From positions 54,989-118,988 of the forward strand of contig CAZFBD010000004.1 of the NCBI GenBank assembly GCA_964517125.1: a DNA stretch of 64,000 bases, given 5' to 3'. The position numbers and the translations under genes were made by a program. Shown here piece after piece: positions 52,251 to 61,140 of this stretch. The stretch's first letter is position 1, and each line of letters opens with the position of its first letter. This DNA comes from SHLQ01 sp964517125 (GTDB taxonomy: Bacteria; Actinomycetota; Acidimicrobiia; Acidimicrobiales; SHLQ01). A model generated the notes under the pieces. It worked only from the letters and a program-made list of their open reading frames with translations, had not been told where the DNA came from and made no database searches.

Positions 52251-53474
52251 TCAGGCTGCAGCCCGGGTACGTCGCAGAACGGGGTCGGCGGCGGCGAGCG
52301 CCTTGTCGGTCAGTGAGAAGACCCGTCCGGCAGCTCCAGGAGTCTGGGAGTCCACCAGGTTGCCCATGACCTGCAGCGTGATCTTGGAGAGTGCTTCGGT
52401 CCCGACTGCGAGGCGCAAACCGTTCTTGAGGATCCACGGGTGGCCGATGAGGAAGCTGAAACGACGACCCGTGCTCAGGAAGGCGTCGTACAGATCGCCC
52501 ACAGCTGCGTCGTAGCGTTCGGGGGCTGTCGCCGGGTCGGTCAGGAAGAAGTCGGCGGCCAACATGCCGCTTTCGAGGCCGTAATCGATGCCCTCGCCGT
52601 TCATTGGGTTGATCAGGCCGGCTGCGTCGCCGATGGCGACCCAGCCGTCGCCGTGGCGGCGCTGTGCGCTCATGGGGAGGCGCCAGGCCCGAGGCCGTTC
52701 CTGATACGGGCCGAGCCCCCACGATTCCTGGAACATGTCCCGATAGGAATCGAGAAGGTTGTTCAGGTTCAGCTTCTTGAACCCCTTCATCGTGCTCAGC
52801 GCGCCGACACCGATGTTCACGGTGCCGTCACCGGCAGGGAACATCCAGCCGTAACCGGGTACGGGAGTGCCGTGTTCGTCCTTGAGCGTGAGGCACGCCT
52901 CGAGGTGCTCACTGGCGTGGCGAGGGGACTCGGCGTAGGCCCGGATGGCAAGTCCGAACGGTTCGTCCTGGACCCGATCGGTACCGAGCATCTTGGCGAC
53001 CGCGCCGGGGGCGCCAGTGGCGATGACCGTCATGGGAGCCGTGTACTTCTCGCCATTGGCTTCGACACCGACGACTCGACCGTTGTCGATCGTGGGCAGC
53101 GCCTCGGTCTCCCAGCGAACATCGGCGCCCGCTTCGGTCGCAGCGTCGATCAGTGCAGCGTCGAGCCGTCGGCGTGGCCACACTGCGCCGTGGTCGGGAA
53201 AGCGGCCTCCGGAGGGCCAGTCGAGCTCACGGACGGTGGAGTTGGCGATCATTCGGACGCCGGCAATGCGATGGGCCCCATCGAGGGAAATGCCGAGCTC
53301 ATCCATGGCCCCAACGGCTCGGGGGGTGAGCCCATCACCGCACACCTTGTCGCGCCCGTACGGCGCCTTGTCGAAGACCACGACGTTCGCGCCGCCACGT
53401 GCGGCTCGGGTTGCCGCGGCCGCACCGGCCGGGCCGGCACCGATCACGAGGAGGTCAACAGCGGTGGAAGTCAT
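52251..53474 (-). CDS. Geranylgeranyl reductase-family FAD enzyme
   Basis: 407 residues. The dinucleotide fold VIGAGPAGAAAATRAARGGANVVVFDK at the N-terminus, CGDGLTPRAVGAMDELG and the GDAAGLINPMNGEGIDYGLESG FAD motif identify the ChlP/GGR group that reduces prenyl double bonds, for example of menaquinone or lipid side chains. Confidence 0.87.
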   Translation of the reverse strand: MTSTAVDLLVIGAGPAGAAAATRAARGGANVVVFDKAPYGRDKVCGDGLTPRAVGAMDELGISLDGAHRIAGVRMIANSTVRELDWPSGGRFPDHGAVWPRRRLDAALIDAATEAGADVRWETEALPTIDNGRVVGVEANGEKYTAPMTVIATGAPGAVAKMLGTDRVQDEPFGLAIRAYAESPRHASEHLEACLTLKDEHGTPVPGYGWMFPAGDGTVNIGVGALSTMKGFKKLNLNNLLDSYRDMFQESWGLGPYQERPRAWRLPMSAQRRHGDGWVAIGDAAGLINPMNGEGIDYGLESGMLAADFFLTDPATAPERYDAAVGDLYDAFLSTGRRFSFLIGHPWILKNGLRLAVGTEALSKITLQVMGNLVDSQTPGAAGRVFSLTDKALAAADPVLRRTRAAA

Positions 53475-53550
53475 TACGTACAGCGTGCCAGCGTTTGTGT
53501 CCGAGCCCCGGCCTGTCCGTCCATTTTTCTGGCGGGATAACGTCTGTCAC

Positions 53551-54411
53551 ATGCCCGCTCCTGTGCTCCACGTCGGATGTGCGATGTGGGCGAACCGTCT
53601 GTGGACTGGCGTGTACGTGCCCCAGTCGACGCCCACAGGTGGCGAGCTGGAGGCGTATGCGCGAGTGGTGAACGCCGTGGAGGGAAACACCACCTTCTAT
53701 GCGGCTCCCGATCGGTCGACGGCCGAGAAGTGGGCGGCGTCTGTCCCCGACGACTTCCGGTTCATGTTCAAGCTGCCACGGTCGGTCACCCACGATCGCA
53801 AGCTGCGCGACGCCGACGAGCCGCTCCGTGAGTTCCTCGCTGCAATGGAACCGATGGGGGAGCGAATGCGGCCCACCTCGATTCAGCTTCCGGCGGCGTT
53901 CAGTCCACGGGATCTGCCCGTTCTCGATCAGTTTCTCGCAGACCACCCGCTTGAGACCGGTTGGGCGGTCGAGGTCCGACATCCGGGGTTCTTTGGGACC
54001 GATGACGAACTCCGCCTGAACGATCTGCTGCACGCCAGGGGAGTGGACCGGATCATTCTGGATTCTCGAGCGTTGTTCGCTGGTCCGGCGAAGACCCCGG
54101 GAGAGCTCGAAGCCTTCGAGAACAAGCCCCGGCTACCGGTCCGGGCCGTCGCCACCGGGGTCCATCCGATCGTGCGATTCATCGGCCAGACCGATGAGGA
54201 GGCAAACCCGGAGTTCTGGAAGCCATGGGTCGAGACCGTGGTCCGATGGCTGGGTGATGGTCGGTCCCCGTTCGTCTTTCTGCACACGCCAGACAACGCC
54301 CCGGCGCCGGCGATGGCACGACGGTTTCACGACGAGGTCCGGGCGCTCGTTCCCGAGCTCGTCCCACTGCCGGAGCCGCCACCGGTGTCCAACCCGGGTC
54401 TCTTTGACTGA
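53551..54411 (+). CDS. DUF72 family protein
   Basis: 286 residues from ATG 53551; the longer frame runs into the divergent reductase gene and is not used. LHVGCAMWANRLWTGVYVP and VEGNTTFYAAPDRSTAEKWAASVPDDFRFMFKLPRSVTHD are signatures of DUF72, a TIM-barrel family of unknown function. FVFLHTPDNAPAPAMARRF is the conserved C-terminal part. Confidence 0.88.
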   Translation: MPAPVLHVGCAMWANRLWTGVYVPQSTPTGGELEAYARVVNAVEGNTTFYAAPDRSTAEKWAASVPDDFRFMFKLPRSVTHDRKLRDADEPLREFLAAMEPMGERMRPTSIQLPAAFSPRDLPVLDQFLADHPLETGWAVEVRHPGFFGTDDELRLNDLLHARGVDRIILDSRALFAGPAKTPGELEAFENKPRLPVRAVATGVHPIVRFIGQTDEEANPEFWKPWVETVVRWLGDGRSPFVFLHTPDNAPAPAMARRFHDEVRALVPELVPLPEPPPVSNPGLFD

Positions 54412-54454
54412 TTCACGATCTTCGACTGGGCGACTGGCGGCCCCGGAGAAGCGA

Positions 54455-56578
54455 TCAGGCAAACCCGTGGTTGTCCCCAAGCGGCCCAATGGTTCGGACG
54501 TTGCCGGTCTCTGCATCGACCCGAACGAGCGTGCGCTGGCCGGACGGACCTGTGAGGACGGTGATCTCCGATCCATCCGGCGAGAACACCGGTTCGTGGG
54601 CGTTGCTCAGCGCGGCCAGCACGGTGCGGTTGCCGGAGAGATCGACGAGCGACAGCTGGTCGCCTTCGGCGACTGCAAGCCGTTCACCGCTTGGGTCCCA
54701 GCCGTACCATGTCGCATCGCCTGCCTCGGTCACCGCTCCTGTGATCGGGTCGACGAGGTGGAGTTCCCGAACGTTGACGTCCTGCACCGACCGGGCATGA
54801 GCAGCAATGGTGTTCCCGGCAGGAGCCCAATGCGCAGTGTCGGTTCTGCCACCGAGGTCGGTCGTCAACTGCCGGGTGCTTCGACTCGCCACGTCCATGA
54901 TGTGAACCTCGTGCCCGTCGCCGCGACGTCCACTGACGAAGGCGATCTCCGTTCCATCGGGTGACCAGGTCGGGTAGAAGTCGTAGTGGTCGTCGTCGGT
55001 GAGCTGCGTGAGGCCGCTCGTGTCGATTTCAAGCAACCAGAGTTCTGGGTCGAGGAACTCTGCGTCGCCGTCGACGTCTGTGCTGAACACAAAGGTGCGG
55101 CCGTCGGGTGACCAATCCCCGCGGTAGTGATTCAGACGCTCCGAATTGAAGTCCGTGACCTGAACAATCTCGGGAGAACCACCCAGATTGGTCGCCAGGT
55201 TCAGCTCGTTGAACACGCCGGAGGTGCTCGAGAACAGAATCCGCGTTCCATCCGGTGATGGCCAGGCTTGGTCCACGTCACTTCCGAGCGCCACAAGCTC
55301 GTCGGTGCGCTCGTTCCCGATGATCAGATTGCTGTCCTGGTCCTCGACGACAAGCCACGTGTGCGAGGCGCCGACGGTCGGAACGTTCGTTGTGGTGTCG
55401 GGACTCGCTGTGGTTGTTGGGGAAGGTGAGGTCGTGGTCGTCTCCGCAACCGTTGGTACGTCGAACTCCTCGGCTTCTGGATCGGATGTGCTGGTCGGTT
55501 GTGCCTCGTCGACTTCGAGGGACAGGCCGTCGGTTGCTGCGGGCTCCTCGGCGTCTTCGCCGGCTCCGGCCGTGATCTCGGTGGGGATGTCGCTCGTCGC
55601 CGCTCGAACGCCCAGCGCCGCCACGATGACAACGAACGCAGCAAGAGCTGCTGCGGCAACCCATCGCCTTACTGAGGATGACGTCTCTGGTTCAGCTGGT
55701 GGGGCAAGGTCGAGCAGGCGTCCCTCAACCGCCAGGGTCGCATCCCGGACATCTTCAGCAGCGTGAGTCAGACCCGCAACGAACCGGAGCTCCTCGTCGA
55801 AGACGTTGGGAGAATCCGGCCGCTGTGCAGGATCTTTGGCCATCGCTCGTCCAACGAGATCGGCCAACCGGTCCGGAACACCCACCGTGCGAAGGTCGGG
55901 TGGCGGGTCGTTGATCACCCGCATGAGGACGGCCGCGTCGGAGTCGCCTTCGCCAGTGACGAAGGGTGTCTGTCCGGTCACGAGGGACGAGAACGTCGCA
56001 CCGATCGCGTACACGTCCGACTTGGCGGTGGCCGGGTCCCCTTGGAAGAGCTCGACCGGCATGAATCCGAGGGTTCCTTTGGCTGCTCCGCTGGTCGAGG
56101 AGTTGTCGGCGCGCTTCGCAATACCGAAGTCCGCAACATGAGCCACGCCGTTCGAGTCGAGCAGGATGTTGCCCGGTTTGAGGTCGCGGTGCAGCACCTG
56201 GGGTTGGTGGTCATGGGCATGTCCGACCGCTGCACACACGTCGGTCATGATTTCGGCTGCACGCTGCCAGCTCAATGGGCCGTCTCGGTCGACCAGGTCC
56301 TGCACGCTCTCAGCCATGAGCGGCATGAGAAAGAACGGCTCGTTGTGCCGTGTGAAACCCGAGTCGATCAGGTCAATGATGTGGGGGTGGGCCGACAGTT
56401 CCCGCATCGTGTCCTGCTCGCGACGGAAGTTCTTACGATCCCGATCGGAACCCGCGCTCGCCTTCAGGATCTTCACGGCGACCGTTCCGCCATCGGCGCG
56501 ATCGGCGGCGTACACCGTTGCGTGTCCGCCGCTGCCAATCCATATGAAGTTCGACAGGCCTTCGATTCCGAGATCCAT
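54455..56578 (-). CDS. Ser/Thr protein kinase with extracellular TolB-like beta-propeller
   Basis: 707 residues from ATG 56578. Kinase: glycine loop IGSGGHATVYAADR, Lys in VAVKILK, catalytic HRDLKPGNILLD and DFGIAKRAD, all intact. One membrane helix (WVAAAALAAFVVIVAALGV) near residue 310, a Thr/Glu/Pro linker, then PD40/TolB propeller repeats from about 420 to the end (DGTRILFSS, SPDGTEIAFVS, SPDGSEITVL). Receptor-like kinase similar in design to PknD. Confidence 0.93.
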   Translation of the reverse strand: MDLGIEGLSNFIWIGSGGHATVYAADRADGGTVAVKILKASAGSDRDRKNFRREQDTMRELSAHPHIIDLIDSGFTRHNEPFFLMPLMAESVQDLVDRDGPLSWQRAAEIMTDVCAAVGHAHDHQPQVLHRDLKPGNILLDSNGVAHVADFGIAKRADNSSTSGAAKGTLGFMPVELFQGDPATAKSDVYAIGATFSSLVTGQTPFVTGEGDSDAAVLMRVINDPPPDLRTVGVPDRLADLVGRAMAKDPAQRPDSPNVFDEELRFVAGLTHAAEDVRDATLAVEGRLLDLAPPAEPETSSSVRRWVAAAALAAFVVIVAALGVRAATSDIPTEITAGAGEDAEEPAATDGLSLEVDEAQPTSTSDPEAEEFDVPTVAETTTTSPSPTTTASPDTTTNVPTVGASHTWLVVEDQDSNLIIGNERTDELVALGSDVDQAWPSPDGTRILFSSTSGVFNELNLATNLGGSPEIVQVTDFNSERLNHYRGDWSPDGRTFVFSTDVDGDAEFLDPELWLLEIDTSGLTQLTDDDHYDFYPTWSPDGTEIAFVSGRRGDGHEVHIMDVASRSTRQLTTDLGGRTDTAHWAPAGNTIAAHARSVQDVNVRELHLVDPITGAVTEAGDATWYGWDPSGERLAVAEGDQLSLVDLSGNRTVLAALSNAHEPVFSPDGSEITVLTGPSGQRTLVRVDAETGNVRTIGPLGDNHGFA

Positions 56579-56706
56579 CAACCACCCAAGCACTCGGCAG
56601 TGTCGCCGCTTTGAACGTAATCCGGCGGCCGGTTGCAATCCAGCAGGCACTGGGTAGTTTCACTCTGGTTGCAATGACTCAGGATTCTGGGAGGAAGGTC
56701 GATGGG

Positions 56707-56753
56707 TGTGACACGAGGGGATCTCTCCTCATGTCCCCTCTCAAGGAGTCACA
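56707..56753 (+). promoter_or_regulatory. Nested 5' UTR hairpin at the ribosome binding site
   Basis: TGTGAC (56707-56712) pairs with GTCACA (56748-56753) and inside it GAGGGGA (56715-56721) pairs with TCCCCTC (56734-56740). The Shine-Dalgarno AAGGAG (56743-56748) lies between the inner stem and the outer arm, so folding could expose or hide it. The outer arm ends just before ATG 56757. Confidence 0.55.
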
Positions 56754-56756
56754 TTC

Positions 56757-57380
56757 ATGAACCGGACCCGATTCGGCCGAACCTCGCTCGTCTTTGCGCT
56801 CGTTCTCCTTCTTGGCAGCTTCCTGTCGGTTGGAGCCGCAGGCGCCCAGAGCGGCGGTTGTACCAACGGACCACACGCTGGAGCCACGGCCACCGATAGC
56901 GATGGCGACGGCGCCAGCGACGCTGCAGAGCTCACCGCAGGCACCGACGAGTGCGATCCGAACGACACGCCCAGCTCGGGACCGTGCGACGGAGCAGGCC
57001 ATGCCGGAGCAACCGACACCGATGGTGACGGCGACGGCGTGAGCGATGCAATCGAGAACCAGACCGGCACCGACGACTGCGACCCGAACGACACGCCCAC
57101 CAGCGTGTGTGACGAGTACGTGGCCAACTACGACCCGGCCACTTTCGATGCCGACAACGACGGCTTCTCCGACCAGGCAGAGGATGCCGCAAGCACCGAC
57201 AAGTGCGACCCGGACTCGGTCATCGCTGGCGCAGCAGCAACTCCTCCAGCCGCAGCCACGCCTCCCACCCTTGCCCTCACCGGTCCGAGCACGGCAACGC
57301 TGTTCTCGCTGATCGGCCTGGCCATGGTGGCCATTGGTATGGCATCGCTCACGGCGAGCCGCCGCAGCGTCGAGGGCTGA
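56757..57380 (+). CDS. Surface protein with Asp-rich repeats and LAxTG-type sortase signal
   Basis: 207 residues. Signal peptide (SLVFALVLLLGSFLSVGAAGAQS), then three Asp/Asn-rich segments such as DSDGDGASDAAELTAGTDECDPND, which look like thrombospondin type 3 or EF-hand-like calcium repeats, each with a Cys. The end has LALTGPST, a hydrophobic helix and a basic tail (SRRSVEG); LAxTG is the class E sortase recognition form of actinobacteria. Probably anchored to the cell wall. Confidence 0.78.
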   Translation: MNRTRFGRTSLVFALVLLLGSFLSVGAAGAQSGGCTNGPHAGATATDSDGDGASDAAELTAGTDECDPNDTPSSGPCDGAGHAGATDTDGDGDGVSDAIENQTGTDDCDPNDTPTSVCDEYVANYDPATFDADNDGFSDQAEDAASTDKCDPDSVIAGAAATPPAAATPPTLALTGPSTATLFSLIGLAMVAIGMASLTASRRSVEG

Positions 57381-57432
57381 AACCTCGTTCATCCATCGTC
57401 ATGATGGGATGACAAACGAAACGACGTCACTT

Positions 57433-57475
57433 CGGGTCTCGGACAGTGTTGTCCGGGGCCCGAGGTCGTTTTGTT
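57433..57475 (+). terminator. Bidirectional terminator
   Basis: Arms CGGGTCTCGGACA (57433-57445) and TGTCCGGGGCCCG (57450-57462), with two G-T pairs, then GTCGTTTTG. It lies between the convergent LAxTG and MscS genes. Confidence 0.75.
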
Positions 57476-57488
57476 CCGCCGTGGGCTG

Positions 57489-58319
57489 CTACTCGGACAT
57501 GCTGCTTGCGGCGTGCATGGAGAGGTTGGTGGTGTGGCCAACCGAGAGGCCGACATCCTCGAGGGCCTCCACAAGGGCGGTCAGAAGCATCGATCGGTAG
57601 ATGGGTTCGAGCGACCGATCCTCGATCCAGGCGTAGGCCCTGAACACCATCGCTTCGCCAGCGACCGTGTCGAAGCACACGAAGGGTTTGCGCTCGGGGG
57701 CGCCCCATTCGATCTCGTGGAGGACCTTGTTCATGATGCGGATGGCGAGCTCTCGGTCGGGGTTGTGGTCCAGCGGGATGTCGACGCCGAACCTGTAGCC
57801 GCCGAGGCGGGAGTGGTTGAGGGTTTGATGGTCGGAGATGGCGGCATTCGGAATCCAGGCGGTGGTGCCGTCGGGCAGACCCAGCTCGATCCGGAGCAGC
57901 GAGCGGGACAGGACCGTTCCGAAGGTTCCCTCGACTTCGATGACATCGCCGACGTCGTAGATGTCGTCCAACGTGGTGACCAGCCCGGCCACGATGTTCT
58001 GTCCGAGGGGTGTGAAGACCACCGCTCCCGTGAACCCGACCGTGGTGAGGACGGCCGCCATGCCGGTGACGTCGATGCCCGACACTTCGAGGCCTGCAGC
58101 GATCACCAGAACGCGGACGATCTTCGGGGCAAAGAAGTCGAGTTGGCGGCGGGTACGCGGGTCGTCCACGTTGCGCACCGCACGTTTCACGAGACGCGAG
58201 GCAATGTACGACAGGAGCGACAAACCGAAGAGCCGCACGATGACGGGGCCGCTCGAATACAGGATTGTGGCGCTGTCGACGTCGAACCCCAGGCTGTCTT
58301 TCAGAAATTGCTCGTTCAC
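57489..58319 (-). CDS. MscS-family mechanosensitive channel
   Basis: 276 residues. N-terminal membrane helices, then the pore and beta domain: GFTGAVVFTPLGQNIVAGLVTTLDDIYDVGDVIEV, followed by LPDGTTAWIPNAAISD. This is the MscS fold. It protects the cell from hypo-osmotic shock in known cases. Confidence 0.87.
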   Translation of the reverse strand: MNEQFLKDSLGFDVDSATILYSSGPVIVRLFGLSLLSYIASRLVKRAVRNVDDPRTRRQLDFFAPKIVRVLVIAAGLEVSGIDVTGMAAVLTTVGFTGAVVFTPLGQNIVAGLVTTLDDIYDVGDVIEVEGTFGTVLSRSLLRIELGLPDGTTAWIPNAAISDHQTLNHSRLGGYRFGVDIPLDHNPDRELAIRIMNKVLHEIEWGAPERKPFVCFDTVAGEAMVFRAYAWIEDRSLEPIYRSMLLTALVEALEDVGLSVGHTTNLSMHAASSMSE

Positions 58320-58355
58320 GAGTCTTCTGATCCTTCACCGCCCCCGGCTTCGGAA

Positions 58356-58372
58356 TGTTACAAGTCGTAACA
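58356..58372. promoter_or_regulatory. 17-bp palindrome upstream of mscS
   Basis: TGTTACAAGTCGTAACA: six-base arms perfectly inverted around a five-base centre, 37 bases upstream of the mscS start. It looks like a regulator binding site. Confidence 0.5.
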
Positions 58373-58434
58373 TAAACGAAATATGACCGCGATGTCACGC
58401 ATTTCGCAAAAAACTTCGCTCGACAGGCGAAATC

Positions 58435-58965
58435 TCACGCAGAGGCGGGCAGATCCACCAGGGTCGCAGCCGACAGCCACGGCCGCCATTGGGGGAGAAT
58501 CCGTGCCCGATCGAGCAGCACCGTCTCGAGCGCCGGCGTGTGCGGCGTGCACTTCAGCGACCAGCCAAGTTCCTCGAGCGTTCGGTCGCTCTTGGCGTTG
58601 TTGTGCTCGGCGCACATGAGAACCACGTTCTTCCAGCTGTGGCTTCCGCCGCGTGAACGGGGCACCACGTGGTCCATCGTGGCGCCCTTCCGGTTACAGC
58701 CGGTCTTCTGGCACAGGCCCTGATCGCGTGCCACCAAACCGCGGCGGGTGATTGGCGGGCCGTCACGCCGGAACGGGATGACCGCCATCTCGCGAAGCCG
58801 CAACACAGCGGGGAAGGGAAACTCGGCGCCGCCACTGGAGCGCAGGACTCGATCCTCGACGGACTCGACCATGTCGGCCCTGTCGGACAGCTGGAGGCAG
58901 ATGGCGCGTTGCCACGTGATGACGCGAAGCGGCTCGTACGACGCATTCAGCAACAACACAGACAC
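58435..58965 (-). CDS. HNH endonuclease
   Basis: 176 residues from GTG 58965, which gives the usual start VSVLLLNASYEPLRV; the frame extends further. The HNH core is MDHVVPRSRGGSHSWKNVVLMCAEHNNAKSDRTLEELGW, with a zinc Cys pair before it (CQKTGCNRKG). Typical of the widespread actinobacterial HNH family of unknown role. No Shine-Dalgarno; may be leaderless. Confidence 0.85.
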   Translation of the reverse strand: MSVLLLNASYEPLRVITWQRAICLQLSDRADMVESVEDRVLRSSGGAEFPFPAVLRLREMAVIPFRRDGPPITRRGLVARDQGLCQKTGCNRKGATMDHVVPRSRGGSHSWKNVVLMCAEHNNAKSDRTLEELGWSLKCTPHTPALETVLLDRARILPQWRPWLSAATLVDLPASA

Positions 58966-59040
58966 GACCACACAGTAGTCATCGTGTCGAAGACATTTCT
59001 GACGGAGTGGCACTTGTGGTCCGAGTCGTAGGCTCGGCGG

Positions 59041-60303
59041 GTGGCACGGGAACGAACGGAGAGACTCGACTGGGGACTGCGGTCCCTGTTGTTCGCCAAC
59101 TTCTGCAGCACGTTCGCGTTCATTGGCCTGATCACGTTTGTGGGCGACCAGGTGTTCTCCATCACCGGACGCGAGCTGGACTTGGGCCTGCTTGCCGTGG
59201 CGCTCTTCGTTCCGGTCTTCTTCCTTTCACCCATCGGCGGAACGCTGGTGGATCGCTTCGACAAACGGGTCATGTATGCCATCCCCGTCGTCGTGCAAAT
59301 CTGCATCGCCCTCGGCGTGGCCGCCTACACCCGAAGCGAACCCACGTCGGTGTGGCCGTTCTTCGCGTTCGCCGCTGCCTACGGCGCCTCCCGATCGTTC
59401 GCCGCTCCGGCGTCGCGGTCGCTCCCGATCGACCTTGCTCCTCCCCATCTGCTGGATCGGGTCATTGCACTCAAGGCCCTCTCGTTCCAGTCCGGCATCA
59501 TCGTGGGCCCGGTCGTTGCCGGGTTCGCTGCCGTGGTGTCGCCTGAACTGCCATATCTCATCAGTGCAGGTCTGCTCGTCACTGCGTTGGCGTTGCTGAC
59601 CCAGGTGCGTAAACCGCAGACCGCCCGTCTGGACAGCCCGGCAGGTGTGCTGCAGGCGTTCTCCGATGCTGTCGATGGCATTCGGTACATCCGTGGGAAT
59701 CCCATCGTGTTCGGTGCCATCACGCTCGACCTGTTCGCAGTGCTCCTTGGCGGAGCGACCGCACTGCTTCCAGCGATCGCCGAGAAACGGCTGGGTGTTG
59801 GTGAGGTGGGTCTCGGCTGGTTGCGTGCCGCCGATGGCATCGGTGCTGCATCCATGAGCCTGTTCCTTGCGTACGTGATCCTTCGACGTCGTATTGGACG
59901 GGTGTTGCTGGCAAGCGTTGCCGTCTTTGGTGTTGCGACGATCTTTCTGGGATTCACCACCAACTACGGGGTTGCGTTCGTAGCGATCGTGGTGCTCAGC
60001 GCTGCCGACGCAATCAGCGTGTACATCCGTTCCAGCCTGGTTCCGTTGGCCACGCCCGAGGAGATGCGAGGTCGGGTCATTGCGGTCGAGAACGTGTTCA
60101 TCGGTGGGTCGAACGAGCTCGGCGCTCTCGAATCCGGTGTGGCAGCCCAGTTCCTGGGACTCGTGTGGTCAGTGGTCACCGGCGGCATCGGGACCATCGC
60201 CATCGTTGGACTCTGGTGGCGGTATTTCCCGGCTCTGCGCGATGTCGACACGTTCGATGAGGTTCGGGTCGAGACGTCGTCTTCGGTGAAGGACGATCCA
60301 TGA
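59041..60303 (+). CDS. MFS transporter
   Basis: 420 residues from GTG 59041, about 12 hydrophobic helices. The MFS motif region is FLSPIGGTLVDRFDKRVMYA. Similar to the MFS_3 group (enterobactin exporter-like). The last four bases overlap the next gene, so it is coupled to the TOPRIM protein. Confidence 0.85.
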   Translation: MARERTERLDWGLRSLLFANFCSTFAFIGLITFVGDQVFSITGRELDLGLLAVALFVPVFFLSPIGGTLVDRFDKRVMYAIPVVVQICIALGVAAYTRSEPTSVWPFFAFAAAYGASRSFAAPASRSLPIDLAPPHLLDRVIALKALSFQSGIIVGPVVAGFAAVVSPELPYLISAGLLVTALALLTQVRKPQTARLDSPAGVLQAFSDAVDGIRYIRGNPIVFGAITLDLFAVLLGGATALLPAIAEKRLGVGEVGLGWLRAADGIGAASMSLFLAYVILRRRIGRVLLASVAVFGVATIFLGFTTNYGVAFVAIVVLSAADAISVYIRSSLVPLATPEEMRGRVIAVENVFIGGSNELGALESGVAAQFLGLVWSVVTGGIGTIAIVGLWWRYFPALRDVDTFDEVRVETSSSVKDDP

Positions 60304-60941
60304 GTCTGTCGGAGACCTTCACGGATTGCCACGAAGGTGCGGATGCGCCCGAGCTGTTCATCGTGGAAGGCACGTCGGCTGCCAATGCGGTGGAGATTGC
60401 TCGCGACCCCACGCGTCAGGCTGTCCTTGCCGTGCGCGGCAAACCCATCAATGTGGAAGCCGCACGCAAGAGCGAGATCGATCGGAACGAGCGGGTTCGA
60501 GACGTCGTGTCGGCTGTCCATCTCGGCGCCGAGAGCGAAACCGAGCTGCGATGGAGTGGCGTTCACCTGCTCACCGATGCCGACGTCGACGGTGTGCACA
60601 CCCGGGCGCTTCTGCTGTTGCTGTTCGACCTGCTGTTGCCGGAGGTCATCGCATCCAGGCGACTGTTCATGGTCCGTGCCCCCATGTACTCGGTCACCTC
60701 GACGGAACACCCGCAGCCGGTCTTCGCCGGATCGGCCGAACAGCGTGATTCCGTCGAGCTCCAGATGCGGGATCGGAAGATGACCGGCATCTCCAGCTCG
60801 TACTTCAAGGGGGTGGCCAGCATGAACGCCGACGATCTCTGGACGGCATGCCTCAACCCGCAGACTCGAGTCGGCCATGAACTCACGAGCGAGCACGCCG
60901 CAGCCGCCCGTCGGGCCTTCTCCTCCATGCGCTCCCGCTAG
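60300..60941 (+). CDS. Orphan TOPRIM-domain protein related to GyrB/ParE
   Basis: 213 residues. Residues 18-110 match the TOPRIM and following part of type IIA topoisomerase B subunits: ELFIVEGTSAANAVEIARD (GyrB EGDSA with Asp replaced by Thr; the catalytic Glu is kept), AVLAVRGKPINVEAARKSEIDRNE and LLTDADVDGVHTRALLLLLF with D-x-D-x-D intact. ATPase and transducer domains of GyrB are absent. The ATG overlaps the MFS stop. It may be an accessory or regulatory topoisomerase fragment; function unknown. Confidence 0.8.
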   Translation: MSLSETFTDCHEGADAPELFIVEGTSAANAVEIARDPTRQAVLAVRGKPINVEAARKSEIDRNERVRDVVSAVHLGAESETELRWSGVHLLTDADVDGVHTRALLLLLFDLLLPEVIASRRLFMVRAPMYSVTSTEHPQPVFAGSAEQRDSVELQMRDRKMTGISSSYFKGVASMNADDLWTACLNPQTRVGHELTSEHAAAARRAFSSMRSR

Positions 60942-60959
60942 CGTGCAGAGAGCACACCC

Positions 60960-61045
60960 GCCCGGGTGGCGAAACTGGCAGACGCGGGGGGCTTAAACCC
61001 CCCTGATCCGAAAGGGTCGTGCGGGTTCAAATCCCGCCCCGGGCA
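60960..61045 (+). tRNA. tRNA-Leu (anticodon UAA)
   Basis: 86 nt. Acceptor GCCCGGG with CCCGGGC and discriminator A, long variable arm (CTGATCCGAAAGGGTCGT) typical of Leu, T arm GCGGGTTCAAATCCCGC. Anticodon loop CTTAAAC gives TAA. CCA is not encoded. The integrase gene starts 95 bases downstream, so the 3' end is the probable attachment site. Confidence 0.95.
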
Positions 61046-61101
61046 CTGAGAAATCAACGGTCTCGATGATTTGGCCGGAAGCGAAAAGCGGCCCAAAATC
61101 G

Positions 61102-61123
61102 GAAAAGTGCACGAAAAGTGCAC
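61102..61123. repeat. Tandem GAAAAGTGCAC upstream of the integrase
   Basis: Perfect 11-bp direct repeat at 61102-61112 and 61113-61123, each with the palindrome GTGCAC. It lies between the tRNA and the integrase start and may be an integrase arm site or an operator. Confidence 0.75.
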
Positions 61124-61140
61124 GGATGCTAGAATTTCGC

